Source: Nitratifractor sp.
Lineage (GTDB): Bacteria; Campylobacterota; Campylobacteria; Campylobacterales; Sulfurovaceae
DNA: 13,176 nt
Direction of reading: 5' to 3'
NCBI GenBank assembly: GCA_024762845.1
Contig: JANTGQ010000020.1
Span: 1-13,176, forward strand
Each line of letters starts with the position of its first letter. Positions within the stretch are counted from its first letter, which is position 1. The notes beneath the pieces are model-generated. The model searched no databases and was not told where the DNA came from. It saw only the letters and a program-made list of their open reading frames with translations. A program made the translations under genes and the position numbers. Shown in pieces: positions 1-6,454 of the stretch.

Positions 1-177
1 CATGAGGTTATTGGACGAACTGGCAAAAGTGGTTTGGCACTTGGAGACCATTTACATTTTGGAATTTTAGTGCAGGGTGTTGAGGTTTATCCATTGGAGT
101 GGATGAACAAAAAATGGATAAAAGATTATATAATGGCAGTTTTTCAAAAAGCTGACAAAAAAATTGGGTATAATTAG
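1..177 (+). CDS. M23 family metallopeptidase, C-terminal fragment
   Basis: Only the last 58 codons are present; the gene begins before the window. The visible reading starts HEVIGRTGKSGLALGDHLHF and ends at TAG 175-177. The GDHLHFG segment is the HxH zinc/catalytic motif of LytM-type (M23) peptidoglycan endopeptidases, preceded by the usual G-x-TG-x-SG turn. Members cut peptide cross-links of the cell wall in the periplasm; in Helicobacter and Campylobacter such enzymes help set cell shape. The tail after the motif (VEVYPLEWMN...) is the short extension typical of epsilonproteobacterial members lying directly upstream of lpxC. Signal peptide and N-terminal domains cannot be judged because they are outside the window. 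Family call is firm; specific role is inference. Confidence 0.88.
   Translation, partial: HEVIGRTGKSGLALGDHLHFGILVQGVEVYPLEWMNKKWIKDYIMAVFQKADKKIGYN
169..174 (+). promoter_or_regulatory. Candidate -10 box for lpxC
   Basis: A perfect TATAAT lies in the last two codons of the M23 gene, 30 bases before the lpxC ATG. It would place transcription start near 181, leaving a leader of about 24 bases with the AAGGGG ribosome site at 191-196. No -35 hexamer is seen, which is usual in Campylobacterota. In an AT-rich genome this could be chance, and lpxC may simply be read through from upstream. Confidence 0.3.
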
Positions 178-204
178 GGAGAATTGCAAAAAGGGGCGTT
201 GAGA

Positions 205-1092
205 ATGTTGCAGCAAACTATAGAAAAAAGTGTTGAGGTAACTGGTATTGGGCTACATAGTGGGGAGCCTATTCGTTTAATATTGGAGCCGGCGGCTACA
301 GATAGTGGAGTTAGATTTATCCATGCATATAGTGCAACAGAGATAGAGCTAAAACCCGAAAATGTTACAGAGACAAAGCTAGCAACTGTAATAGGTAGAC
401 GCCCAAACTCGATATCTACTATTGAACATTTTTTATCAGCCCTCTATGCATATAGTATAGACAACCTGAAAGTGACTGTATTTGGAAACGAAATGCCTGT
501 TATGGATGGGAGTGCTGTATCTTTTTGTATGCTTTTGGATGAAGCAGGTGTAGTAAAACAAAATGCAAAAAAGTCTGTAATTGTAATTAAAAAAGAGGTT
601 AAGGTTGAGCAAGATGGTAAAGTAGCACTTTTGAAACCTGCAAAGAGCCCCAAGTTTAATTTTAATATTGAGTTTGATCACCCTGTGATTGGAGCTCAGA
701 GCTTTGCGTATAACTTTAGCAAAAGCAGTTTTATCAAAGAGATTGCAAGAGCAAGAACATTTGGATTTTTAAGAGATATTCAGTATCTACAGAGTATTAA
801 TCTTGCTCTTGGAGCGAGTTTAGAAAATGCGATTGGTTTAGATGAACACTCTGTTTTGAACCCAGAGGGTTTACGGTTTGAGAATGAGTTTGTAAGACAT
901 AAAATTCTCGACGCTATGGGAGATATGATGGTTTTGGGCTCCACAATAATCGGAGAGTACTCTGCAGTTGCAAGCAGCCATGAGTTAAACCACCTCTTGA
1001 CCCTGAAACTGCTAGAGAGTAGTGACGCCTATGAAGTAGTACACTTTGGTACAAAAGTGCAGATGCAAGAGTTAACAAAAGTATTTGCATAA
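205..1092 (+). CDS. lpxC: UDP-3-O-acyl-N-acetylglucosamine deacetylase
   Basis: Zinc-dependent cytoplasmic enzyme of the first committed step of lipid A synthesis: it removes the acetyl group from UDP-3-O-acyl-GlcNAc. I chose ATG 205 (295 residues, normal for the family) over the in-frame TTG at 184, because AAGGGG at 191-196 sits eight bases before this ATG. Key residues are visible: catalytic Glu74 and zinc His75 in STIEHFLSAL, zinc His232 and Asp236 in RHKILDAMGD, and the likely catalytic His259 in SHELN, corresponding to E. coli Glu78, His79, His238, Asp242 and His265. Further family marks are MPVMDGSA (98-105), FDHPVIG (157-163) and ARTFGFLRD (183-191). It lies 27 bases after the M23 gene and 10 bases before the tsaB-like gene, so envelope genes are grouped. 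Nothing is missing or odd. Confidence 0.97.
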   Translation: MLQQTIEKSVEVTGIGLHSGEPIRLILEPAATDSGVRFIHAYSATEIELKPENVTETKLATVIGRRPNSISTIEHFLSALYAYSIDNLKVTVFGNEMPVMDGSAVSFCMLLDEAGVVKQNAKKSVIVIKKEVKVEQDGKVALLKPAKSPKFNFNIEFDHPVIGAQSFAYNFSKSSFIKEIARARTFGFLRDIQYLQSINLALGASLENAIGLDEHSVLNPEGLRFENEFVRHKILDAMGDMMVLGSTIIGEYSAVASSHELNHLLTLKLLESSDAYEVVHFGTKVQMQELTKVFA

Positions 1093-1102
1093 AGGGTGAT
1101 AG

Positions 1103-1549
1103 ATAGTAGCAGTTATTAATACTATTGCTTCTCCTTTGGAGGTAGCTGTTTATAGAGATGGTATACTTTTTAAAAGAGTGACTCTGGATGGATTGGCTTC
1201 TGATGAGCTCTTACCTCTATTGTTGGAACTTTTAAAAGAGGGTGTAAGTAGTTTTTTATATACAAGTGGACCTGGCAGCCATATGGCAACGAAGATATGT
1301 TACACTCTGTTGAAGAGTGTAGAAGTTTTAAAGGGTGTTCCGTTTTATGCTGTTAGTGGATTTGACCTAAATGGGAATGAACCGATTAAAGCGTTGGGAA
1401 AACTCTATTTTATCAAAGAAAAAGAGAATATAATAACGAAAAAGTTTCAAGAGGCAGTAGAGAGCAGCTTTGTTATGCCTGTGCGTTTAGAGCATCTAAA
1501 AGTTTTAGAGTGTAATGAACCAGATTACCATATAGCTGCTGTAAGATAA
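1103..1549 (+). CDS. tsaB: Short TsaB-like protein, probable AUA start
   Basis: TsaB partners TsaD and TsaE in making N6-threonylcarbamoyladenosine at tRNA position 37. The family's first beta-hairpin (E. coli MILAIDTATEACSVAL) is matched here by IVAVINTIASPLEVAVYRDG, beginning at ATA 1103. The family glycine loop GPGSFTGLR appears as GPGSHMATK. In frame, TGA and TAG stand directly before 1103, so the reading cannot extend upstream, and there is no ATG or GTG at the N-terminus. AAGGG at 1092-1096 is six bases from the ATA. A TTG at 1136 is the only standard start, but it lacks a ribosome site (preceded by GCTTCTCC) and would delete the first strand. The 148-residue product lacks the C-terminal half of E. 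coli TsaB (231 aa), as in other epsilonproteobacteria. The TsaB call is good; the start codon is inferred. Confidence 0.75.
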   Translation: MVAVINTIASPLEVAVYRDGILFKRVTLDGLASDELLPLLLELLKEGVSSFLYTSGPGSHMATKICYTLLKSVEVLKGVPFYAVSGFDLNGNEPIKALGKLYFIKEKENIITKKFQEAVESSFVMPVRLEHLKVLECNEPDYHIAAVR

Positions 1550-1558
1550 AGGGGATGA

Positions 1559-2443
1559 GTGTTAGTTTCGGTGCCGGCAACAAGTGCAAATTTAGGACCA
1601 GGTTTTGATACTTTGGGTCTGTCGATTAATTTACGCAACGAGATTGTAATCAAGCAGTCTCGTTTTTTAAGTGTTTCGACCAAAGGGGAGGGTGCTAGCA
1701 ACCCCAAGATTAAACGAAACTCAATGTTTCTGAATATCTTTAACGAGCACTATAAGCGTCTAAGTGGCGGCAGATATAATACATTCCGTTTTGAATTTAC
1801 GAATCGTATACCTATATCTCGAGGCTTAGGTAGTTCATCTGCCGTGATAGTGGCGGCGTTAACAGCCTCTCATATTGCAGCGGGAGTAAAGTATAACAAA
1901 CGAAAGATATTAAATCTGGCACTTAAATATGAACCACATCCAGATAATATTACACCGGCTGTAATGGGTGGTTTTAATGTGGCGTGTCTACATGAGGGAC
2001 GAGTCTATAGTAAAAAACATAGGTTGCCAAACTACCTTAAAGCGGTTTTGGTAGTGCCAAATAAAACTATCTCTACAAACAGGTCTCGCAATGTACTGCC
2101 TACAAGTTATCACAAAGATGAGGTTGTTTTTTCTCTCTCTCATGCTGCATATATGACAGCACTTTTTATGAATGAGTCTTGGGATCAGTTGCGAATTGCT
2201 GCTAAAGATAAGATACATCAGGATAGACGTATGTCAATGATGCCTGAGCTCTTTAAAGTGCAGTCGCTCGCACTTGAGAGTGGTGCTTTAATGAGTACAC
2301 TCTCAGGGAGTGGTTCGACCTTCTTTACACTCTGTTATGAAGATGATGCAAAGAGTATTGCAGAGCGTTTAAGAGCCCAATTTAGTGATTTTAGAGTAAT
2401 GGTATGCGATTTGGACAACTTTGGTGTTGTGAGTAAGCTATAG
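1559..2443 (+). CDS. thrB: Homoserine kinase
   Basis: GHMP-family kinase that phosphorylates L-homoserine with ATP, giving O-phosphohomoserine for threonine synthase. The GTG start at 1559 directly follows an in-frame TGA and has AAGGGG ending about four bases before it; no longer reading is possible. At 294 residues the length is normal. The N-terminal VPATSANLGPGFDTLG (5-20) is diagnostic of ThrB, the ATP-binding GHMP loop is PISRGLGSSSA (85-95), EPHPDN (125-130) carries the family Glu and Asp, and the third GHMP motif is STLSGSGSTFF (246-256). It begins nine bases after the tsaB stop, so it is probably co-transcribed with lpxC and tsaB, although threonine synthesis has no obvious link to them. 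The same neighbourhood is known in Campylobacter. Function is secure. Confidence 0.97.
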   Translation: MLVSVPATSANLGPGFDTLGLSINLRNEIVIKQSRFLSVSTKGEGASNPKIKRNSMFLNIFNEHYKRLSGGRYNTFRFEFTNRIPISRGLGSSSAVIVAALTASHIAAGVKYNKRKILNLALKYEPHPDNITPAVMGGFNVACLHEGRVYSKKHRLPNYLKAVLVVPNKTISTNRSRNVLPTSYHKDEVVFSLSHAAYMTALFMNESWDQLRIAAKDKIHQDRRMSMMPELFKVQSLALESGALMSTLSGSGSTFFTLCYEDDAKSIAERLRAQFSDFRVMVCDLDNFGVVSKL

Positions 2444-2450
2444 GAACTTG

Positions 2451-2459
2451 TGATATAAT
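2451..2459 (+). promoter_or_regulatory. Extended -10 promoter just before ylxR
   Basis: TGATATAAT is a perfect extended -10 (TGnTATAAT), eight bases after the thrB stop and ending four bases before the ylxR ATG at 2464. Transcription would normally begin at about 2464-2467, at or within the start codon, so any message from here would be leaderless or nearly so. The ylxR ATG lacks a good ribosome site: the nearest AGGA is at 2442-2445, too far upstream. No convincing -35 is seen. Confidence 0.45.
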
Positions 2460-2463
2460 ATTA

Positions 2464-2712
2464 ATGAAAAAAAGAGTTCCTATCCGAATGTGCATAGTAT
2501 GCCAAAAAAGGGAGTTGCAAAATAGTCTTATAAGAGTACAAAAAAGAGAGAACAAGGCTGTTCTCTACAGTGGTGAGGGTAGAAGCTTCTATCTGTGTAA
2601 AGCGTGCCTTAGTGGCAAACATATTAGTAATATTATTTCTGGTAGAATGAAAATTGATAAAAGAAGCGTAGAAGTATTATTGAAGGAGTTAAGTAGTAAT
2701 GTCGAAGATTAA
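2464..2712 (+). CDS. ylxR: YlxR-type RNA-binding protein (DUF448)
   Basis: An 82-residue basic protein of the YlxR family, normally encoded in front of infB. Visible family marks are the N-terminal RMCIVCQKRE (8-17), the segment SLIRVQK (21-27), the GRSFYLC turn (39-45) and a Lys/Arg-rich C-terminal helix. Cys10, Cys13, Cys45 and Cys48 form a CxxC...CxxC set that could hold zinc. YlxR proteins bind RNA; in Firmicutes a member has been reported to act on RNase P. The exact role in Campylobacterota is not known to me. The gene overlaps infB by 14 bases, pointing to coupled translation. Its own start has a poor ribosome site and an extended -10 immediately upstream. Confidence 0.88.
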   Translation: MKKRVPIRMCIVCQKRELQNSLIRVQKRENKAVLYSGEGRSFYLCKACLSGKHISNIISGRMKIDKRSVEVLLKELSSNVED

Positions 2713-5353
2713 AATTGAAGAGGTGGCTCTGGAAGCTGGTGCAAATGATAAAGATGCACTTGAGAAAGCAAAAGAGTTAGGCTTCAAAGTAAGAGCAAAA
2801 AATAGCACAATTAATGAGCAAGAAGCAGAGATGCTAATGAATTATCTTATTTCTGGCAAGATGCCTGAGAAAAAATCAGTTGAGAAAAAACCTGCTGCGA
2901 AAAAAACTGTAGAGAAGAAACCTGCTGAGAAAAAAACTTCAGTGAAAGAGGAGCCAAAGAGTGAAGCCTCTACTGCAAAAGAAGAGAGAGCAGAGCTCGA
3001 AAGTGAAACTGAAGTGGTAGCAGGCGAAGAGAAAGTAGAAGTTGAGACAAAAGAGGCAGAAAAAGCAGAAGAGATTCAGCCAAAACCAGCTCCTAAAAAG
3101 CGTAAAGGTATTACTACAACTTCAAAAGAGCCACCGAAGGTAGAGGTGAGTGTAGAACCTCAGGCAAAGAAACAGCCACTCAAAAGACGCGGTATTACTA
3201 TAGTTAAAAAGAAAAATCCAAAACCAATTAAGAAGGAAGAGCCTGCAAAAGCACTCTTCTCGCAAGGTATGGGAGCTCCAACACCTGCTAAAAAGAAGAG
3301 AAAAAAGACACCAGTATCTGCAAAAGAGAGTGGACAGCGCTTAGAGCTTGGAGAGAGAAACCTTGGTGGAACAAATGAACTCTATGAAGAGGAGGAGGTC
3401 GTTCTACTTGACTTCTCTGATAAAAATATCTATGAAGAGGCGCAGAGACAAGAGGTGCGCCGAAAAGAGGAAGCTCGTAAAAGAGCGCTGCAGGGTGGAA
3501 ATCAGCACAATAATATGAATCGAACGCAGAGTAGATCAAGTGGACGAAGAAAAAAGAAAAAAAGAGATTATAAAAAAGAGATTGAACCAAAAGAGGTGGG
3601 TGTTGTAAAAATACCAGAAGATGTAAGGGTGTATGAGTTTGCCGAGAAAGTTGGCAAAAGTGTTGGTGAAATTGTAAAAGTACTCTTTACTCTTGGCACA
3701 ATGGTAACAAAAAATGATTTCTTAGACAAAGATGCAATAGAGATACTTGCAGAAGAATTTGAAGTGCAAGTGGAGACAATTAACCCACTAGATGCATTAG
3801 ATTATGTTGCTCAGTATGATGATGTTGAAGATGAAGTAGAGGAAGAGAGAGCACCTGTAGTAACTATTATGGGACATGTTGACCACGGAAAGACATCTCT
3901 ACTCGATAAGATTCGTGAGACAAAAGTTGCTGCAAAAGAGGCTGGTGGAATTACACAGCATGTTGGTGCGTATCAGGTAGAGAAGAGTGGTAAGAAAATT
4001 ACCTTTATTGATACTCCAGGTCACTCAGCATTTACAGAGATGAGAGCAAGAGGAGCACAAGCTACAGATATCGCAATTGTTGTAGTTGCAGCAGATGATG
4101 GTGTTATGCCACAAACAAAAGAGTCTATCTCGCATGCCAAAGCTGCTGATGTACCTATTATAATTGCCGTAAACAAGATAGATAAGCCAGAGGCAAATAT
4201 TGATAATGTTAAATCGCAACTCTCTGAGCTTGGAATTATGCCTGTTGAGTGGGGTGGTGAGTATGAGTTTGCACCAGTCTCTGCCCATAGTGGCGAGGGG
4301 ATTGATGAACTACTCGAGACAATCCTTCTACAAGCTGAAATTATGGAGTTGGTTGCAGATAAAGATAGAAAAGCCAAAGCGATTGTTGTTGAGAGTTCAC
4401 TTGAGAAGGGTCTTGGGTGCGTTGCAAACATTATTGTTAAAAATGGTAGTTTAAGTGTGGGTGATAATATTATCGCTGGTACAACATATGGTCGTGTAAA
4501 GACTATGATTTTAGATGATGGCAGTAGAGCGAAAAAGATTGGTCCAAGTACTCCAGCAGCGATTGTCGGACTAAACGAGGTACCGCAGGCTGGTGATGTA
4601 ATTGTAGGCGTAGAGAGTGAAAAAGAGGCTCGTGAAATTGCAGAAAAAAGAAGAGAGTTAGCAAGAGTAAAAGAGTTGTCAAAATCGACAAAAGTCTCTC
4701 TTGATGAGCTAAGTGACCTTATTGCAGAAGGGAAAATCAAGAAACTTCCTGTATTGGTAAAAGCAGATGTTCAGGGTTCTCTTGAAGCAATTAAAAAGTC
4801 TCTTGAAGAGCTTAAGAATGACGAAGTTGAGATTCAGATTATTCATAGTGGTGTTGGTGGGATAACTGAGAGTGATGTTCTCTTGGCGGATGCAAGTGAA
4901 CACTGCTATATTATTGGCTTTAACGTAAGGCCAACAGGTGCTGTAAAAAACAAAGCCAAAGAGCTAGGTGTAGAGATTAAAACATATAATATTATCTATG
5001 GTTTACTTGATGATGCCAAAGCGCTACTTGGCGGTCTTATGAGTCCGGTTATTAGCGAAGAGGTTGTTGGTCAAGCAGAGGTACGACAGACATTTGCAGT
5101 TGCAAAAGTTGGTACAATTGCCGGTTGTATGGTTACTGATGGCAAAATCGAAAGACATCTTGGAGCGCGCTTGATTCGTGATGGTGTTGTTGTTTATACA
5201 ACCCACTTAAGTTCTCTAAAACGATTTAATGATGATGTTAAAGAGGTCGGTAAAGGGTATGAGTGCGGTATTATGCTTGAGAACTACAACGACCTTAAAG
5301 AGGGTGATGTAATTGAAGTATTTAAAGAGAAAGAGGAGCAGGCTACTCTTTAA
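2699..5353 (+). CDS. infB: Translation initiation factor IF-2
   Basis: GTPase that brings formyl-Met-tRNA to the 30S subunit and promotes 50S joining. The 884-residue protein starts with an IF2N domain (about 1-52). A charged Lys/Glu/Ala/Pro linker follows to about 300, with a tandem decapeptide VEKKPA(A/E)KKT at 61-80 and paired KR(K/R)GIT motifs at 134-139 and 162-167. A second IF2N-like domain spans about 303-357. The G domain shows G1 GHVDHGKT (392-399), G3 DTPGH (438-442), G4 NKID (492-495) and G5 SAHSG (528-532), followed by domains II-IV, including a typical LVKADVQGSLEA strand and a RHLGARLIRDG segment. AAGGAG at 2683-2688 precedes ATG 2699, inside the end of ylxR. All GTPase motifs are intact. 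Long antisense open frames opposite it are shadows. Confidence 0.98.
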   Translation: MSKIKIEEVALEAGANDKDALEKAKELGFKVRAKNSTINEQEAEMLMNYLISGKMPEKKSVEKKPAAKKTVEKKPAEKKTSVKEEPKSEASTAKEERAELESETEVVAGEEKVEVETKEAEKAEEIQPKPAPKKRKGITTTSKEPPKVEVSVEPQAKKQPLKRRGITIVKKKNPKPIKKEEPAKALFSQGMGAPTPAKKKRKKTPVSAKESGQRLELGERNLGGTNELYEEEEVVLLDFSDKNIYEEAQRQEVRRKEEARKRALQGGNQHNNMNRTQSRSSGRRKKKKRDYKKEIEPKEVGVVKIPEDVRVYEFAEKVGKSVGEIVKVLFTLGTMVTKNDFLDKDAIEILAEEFEVQVETINPLDALDYVAQYDDVEDEVEEERAPVVTIMGHVDHGKTSLLDKIRETKVAAKEAGGITQHVGAYQVEKSGKKITFIDTPGHSAFTEMRARGAQATDIAIVVVAADDGVMPQTKESISHAKAADVPIIIAVNKIDKPEANIDNVKSQLSELGIMPVEWGGEYEFAPVSAHSGEGIDELLETILLQAEIMELVADKDRKAKAIVVESSLEKGLGCVANIIVKNGSLSVGDNIIAGTTYGRVKTMILDDGSRAKKIGPSTPAAIVGLNEVPQAGDVIVGVESEKEAREIAEKRRELARVKELSKSTKVSLDELSDLIAEGKIKKLPVLVKADVQGSLEAIKKSLEELKNDEVEIQIIHSGVGGITESDVLLADASEHCYIIGFNVRPTGAVKNKAKELGVEIKTYNIIYGLLDDAKALLGGLMSPVISEEVVGQAEVRQTFAVAKVGTIAGCMVTDGKIERHLGARLIRDGVVVYTTHLSSLKRFNDDVKEVGKGYECGIMLENYNDLKEGDVIEVFKEKEEQATL

Positions 5354-5356
5354 GGC

Positions 5357-5373
5357 CCTATTTGATAAATAGG
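5357..5373 (+). repeat. Perfect 7-bp hairpin after infB
   Basis: CCTATTT-GAT-AAATAGG begins four bases after the infB stop. There is no T-run after it, so it is a weak terminator candidate; a 3'-end stabiliser is equally possible. AAATAG (5367-5372) could instead pair with a second CTATTT at 5384-5389, giving an alternative stem. Confidence 0.6.
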
Positions 5374-5389
5374 TATAACTGCTCTATTT

Positions 5390-5415
5390 GTGTAGCATTG
5401 TATGCTATGCTACAC
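5390..5415 (+). repeat. Perfect 9-bp hairpin, two alternative pairings
   Basis: GTGTAGCAT (5390-5398) is the exact reverse complement of ATGCTACAC (5407-5415), with an 8-base loop. Because ATGCT occurs twice in tandem, TAGCAT (5393-5398) can also pair with ATGCTA at 5402-5407 with a three-base loop. The following bases (GACTTTAATAG) lack a convincing T-run, so it is not a classic intrinsic terminator. Confidence 0.6.
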
Positions 5416-5536
5416 GACTTTAATAGCTTTCTACAATTCATTCAGCGACTTTATTACTACTGTTTCAGTCTCAGTCTGTTGTTTCTAATACATAATTTGG
5501 CTTTAATAGTAGTGCTGGTGCTAGGTTGAAGAGTGG

Positions 5537-5546
5537 TATATATAAT
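5537..5546 (+). promoter_or_regulatory. Candidate -10 region for rbfA-rimP
   Basis: TATAAT lies at 5541-5546, within an alternating TATATATAAT run beginning at 5537; TG at 5534-5535 could make an extended -10 with the earlier TATATA. Transcription would begin near 5550-5553, giving a leader of about 20 bases that includes AAAGGA before the rbfA ATG. There is no clear -35. It would give rbfA-rimP a promoter separate from infB. Confidence 0.45.
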
Positions 5547-5572
5547 GTATCTTGTATAAAGGATAGGAAAAG

Positions 5573-5938
5573 ATGAACCAGGCAGAGATAAAAAGAAAAA
5601 GAACAGAGGCGGTCTTAAAAGAGGTTTTACCAGAAGCCTTTGCGATGTTAGATGATACACAACTGCAAAATTTGGTTGTAACCGAAGTTGTCTGCTCTCG
5701 TGGAAGATATGATTCGAAAGTCTATCTTGATAAAACAGGGGTTGATGAGAAGTCACAGGGTGAGATTTTAGGAAAACTAAGACGAGTACAGGGATTTTTA
5801 AAGAATTATATTAAAGAGAGCGAAGGGTGGTTTCGGTCGCCAAACTTTACATTTGAGTTTGATGACTATATGGAAAAGGTAGCAGCAATTGATAAACTGT
5901 TTGAAAAGATAAAAGGGAGAGAGAGTGGCTCTAATTGA
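5573..5938 (+). CDS. rbfA: 30S ribosome-binding factor A
   Basis: Small KH-like protein that binds the immature 30S subunit and helps mature the 5' end of 16S rRNA; also needed in the cold in E. coli. The 121-residue reading has the family layout: N-terminal helix with KRKRTEAVLKEVLPEAF, strand VVTEVVCSRGRYDSKVYL (35-52), a middle helix with GKLRRVQGFL, and the closing strand SPNFTFEFDD (89-98) that aligns with the usual P-x-L-x-F-x-x-D. ATG 5573 is preceded by AAAGGATAGGAAA, a good ribosome site. The stop overlaps the rimP start by 14 bases. RbfA and RimP both act on the small subunit, which fits the pairing with infB upstream. Confidence 0.93.
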   Translation: MNQAEIKRKRTEAVLKEVLPEAFAMLDDTQLQNLVVTEVVCSRGRYDSKVYLDKTGVDEKSQGEILGKLRRVQGFLKNYIKESEGWFRSPNFTFEFDDYMEKVAAIDKLFEKIKGRESGSN

Positions 5939-6353
5939 TGATATTGAGAAAATTGTAAAATCTCATGGTGCACTACTTTATGATAGTGAAATCGTGCAGG
6001 AACATGATGATACCATCTATCGTATCTATATTCTAAAAGAGGGTGGGGTTAATCTTGACCTCTGTGCTGATATCTCAAGAGATATTTCGCCAATTTTAGA
6101 TATTACGGCACCGGTCTCTGGTGAATATAGATTTGAAGTAAGCTCTCCTGGGATTGAGAGAAAACTAACAAAGAGTGAACACTTTCTACACTCTGTTGGC
6201 TCTAAGGTTAAGGTAAAAGTTTTGGGTGGTCAAAAGCTAAAAGGTGAGCTTATTGCTGCAGATGAGAAGGGTGTATCTATTCAAACAAAAGATGCAATAG
6301 AGAAGTTTGACTATAGTCAGTTAGGTACAGTTAAAACCTATTTCGAGTGGTAA
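5925..6353 (+). CDS. rimP: Ribosome maturation factor RimP
   Basis: Helps assemble the 30S subunit, acting on the central pseudoknot and S12 region. The 142-residue protein has the two family parts: an N-terminal alpha/beta domain containing NLDLCADISRDISPILD and the signature YRFEVSSPGIERKL (67-80), then a C-terminal Sm-like beta-barrel with KVKVKVLGGQKLKGEL. GTG 5925 is the start: AAGGGAG at 5913-5919 lies five bases upstream, and it sits inside the end of rbfA, so translation is probably coupled. It is the last + strand gene before a convergent junction. Confidence 0.94.
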   Translation: MALIDDIEKIVKSHGALLYDSEIVQEHDDTIYRIYILKEGGVNLDLCADISRDISPILDITAPVSGEYRFEVSSPGIERKLTKSEHFLHSVGSKVKVKVLGGQKLKGELIAADEKGVSIQTKDAIEKFDYSQLGTVKTYFEW

Positions 6354-6407
6354 GCTACCGAATTTGTCTGCTATTTGAACCCGGGTTAAAAGTGTGCCAG
6401 AGTAAAA
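6354..6407. other. Convergent junction with SmaI-type palindrome
   Basis: These 54 bases separate rimP (+) from the DJ-1 gene (-). They include AACCCGGGTT (6378-6387), a perfect 10-base palindrome extended by AT pairs on both sides after one mismatch. A longer inverted repeat and a hairpin begin here and run into the end of the DJ-1 gene. Confidence 0.6.
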
Positions 6408-6454
6408 CTACTCTTGGCAGTAGCTTGCAAGTGTGCCAGCTTTCACACTTTTAA
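6386..6454. repeat. Nested inverted and direct repeats
   Basis: Three elements overlap. TTAAAAGTGTG (6386-6396) and CACACTTTTAA (6444-6454) are perfect 11-base inverted repeats. AAGTGTGCCAG occurs twice, at 6390-6400 and 6429-6439, exactly 39 bases apart. Between them TGCCAGAGTA (6395-6404) pairs with TACTC-T-TGGCA (6409-6419), a 10-bp stem with one bulged T and an AAAC loop. Read on the - strand the hairpin is followed by CACTTTTAA, so it may end the HIT-DJ-1 message. Much of the right half encodes the last residues of the DJ-1 protein. Confidence 0.55.

Larger units (their letters stand above)
5354..5572 (+). other. 219-base infB-rbfA gap with hairpins
   Basis: In many bacteria infB and rbfA are adjacent or overlapping; here 219 AT-rich bases separate them. 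The stretch holds two perfect hairpins (5357-5373 and 5390-5415), a CTTTAATAG direct repeat (5418-5426 and 5501-5509), a CAGTCTCAGTCT tandem repeat near 5466-5477, and a -10 box at 5541-5546. It also contains a 40-codon hydrophobic open frame (5407-5529) without a ribosome site. I see no tRNA, known riboswitch or transposon end. Confidence 0.7.

Noticed and set aside
3288..3590. 100-codon - strand frame opposite the IF2 linker
   Set aside because: Runs of Phe and Leu come from complementing Lys/Glu codons; no start signal.
4021..4740. 239-codon open frame on the - strand opposite the infB GTPase domain
   Set aside because: Ser/Thr/Ile-rich shadow of strongly conserved infB codons, with no recognisable domain and no separate promoter; such antisense frames are common opposite IF2.
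5357..5415. Intrinsic terminator after infB
   Set aside because: Both hairpins are perfect but neither is followed by a T-run, so I list them as structured repeats rather than a terminator.
5402..5488. 28-codon frame in the infB-rbfA gap
   Set aside because: No ribosome site, and it overlaps the longer 40-codon frame in another phase; nothing supports translation.
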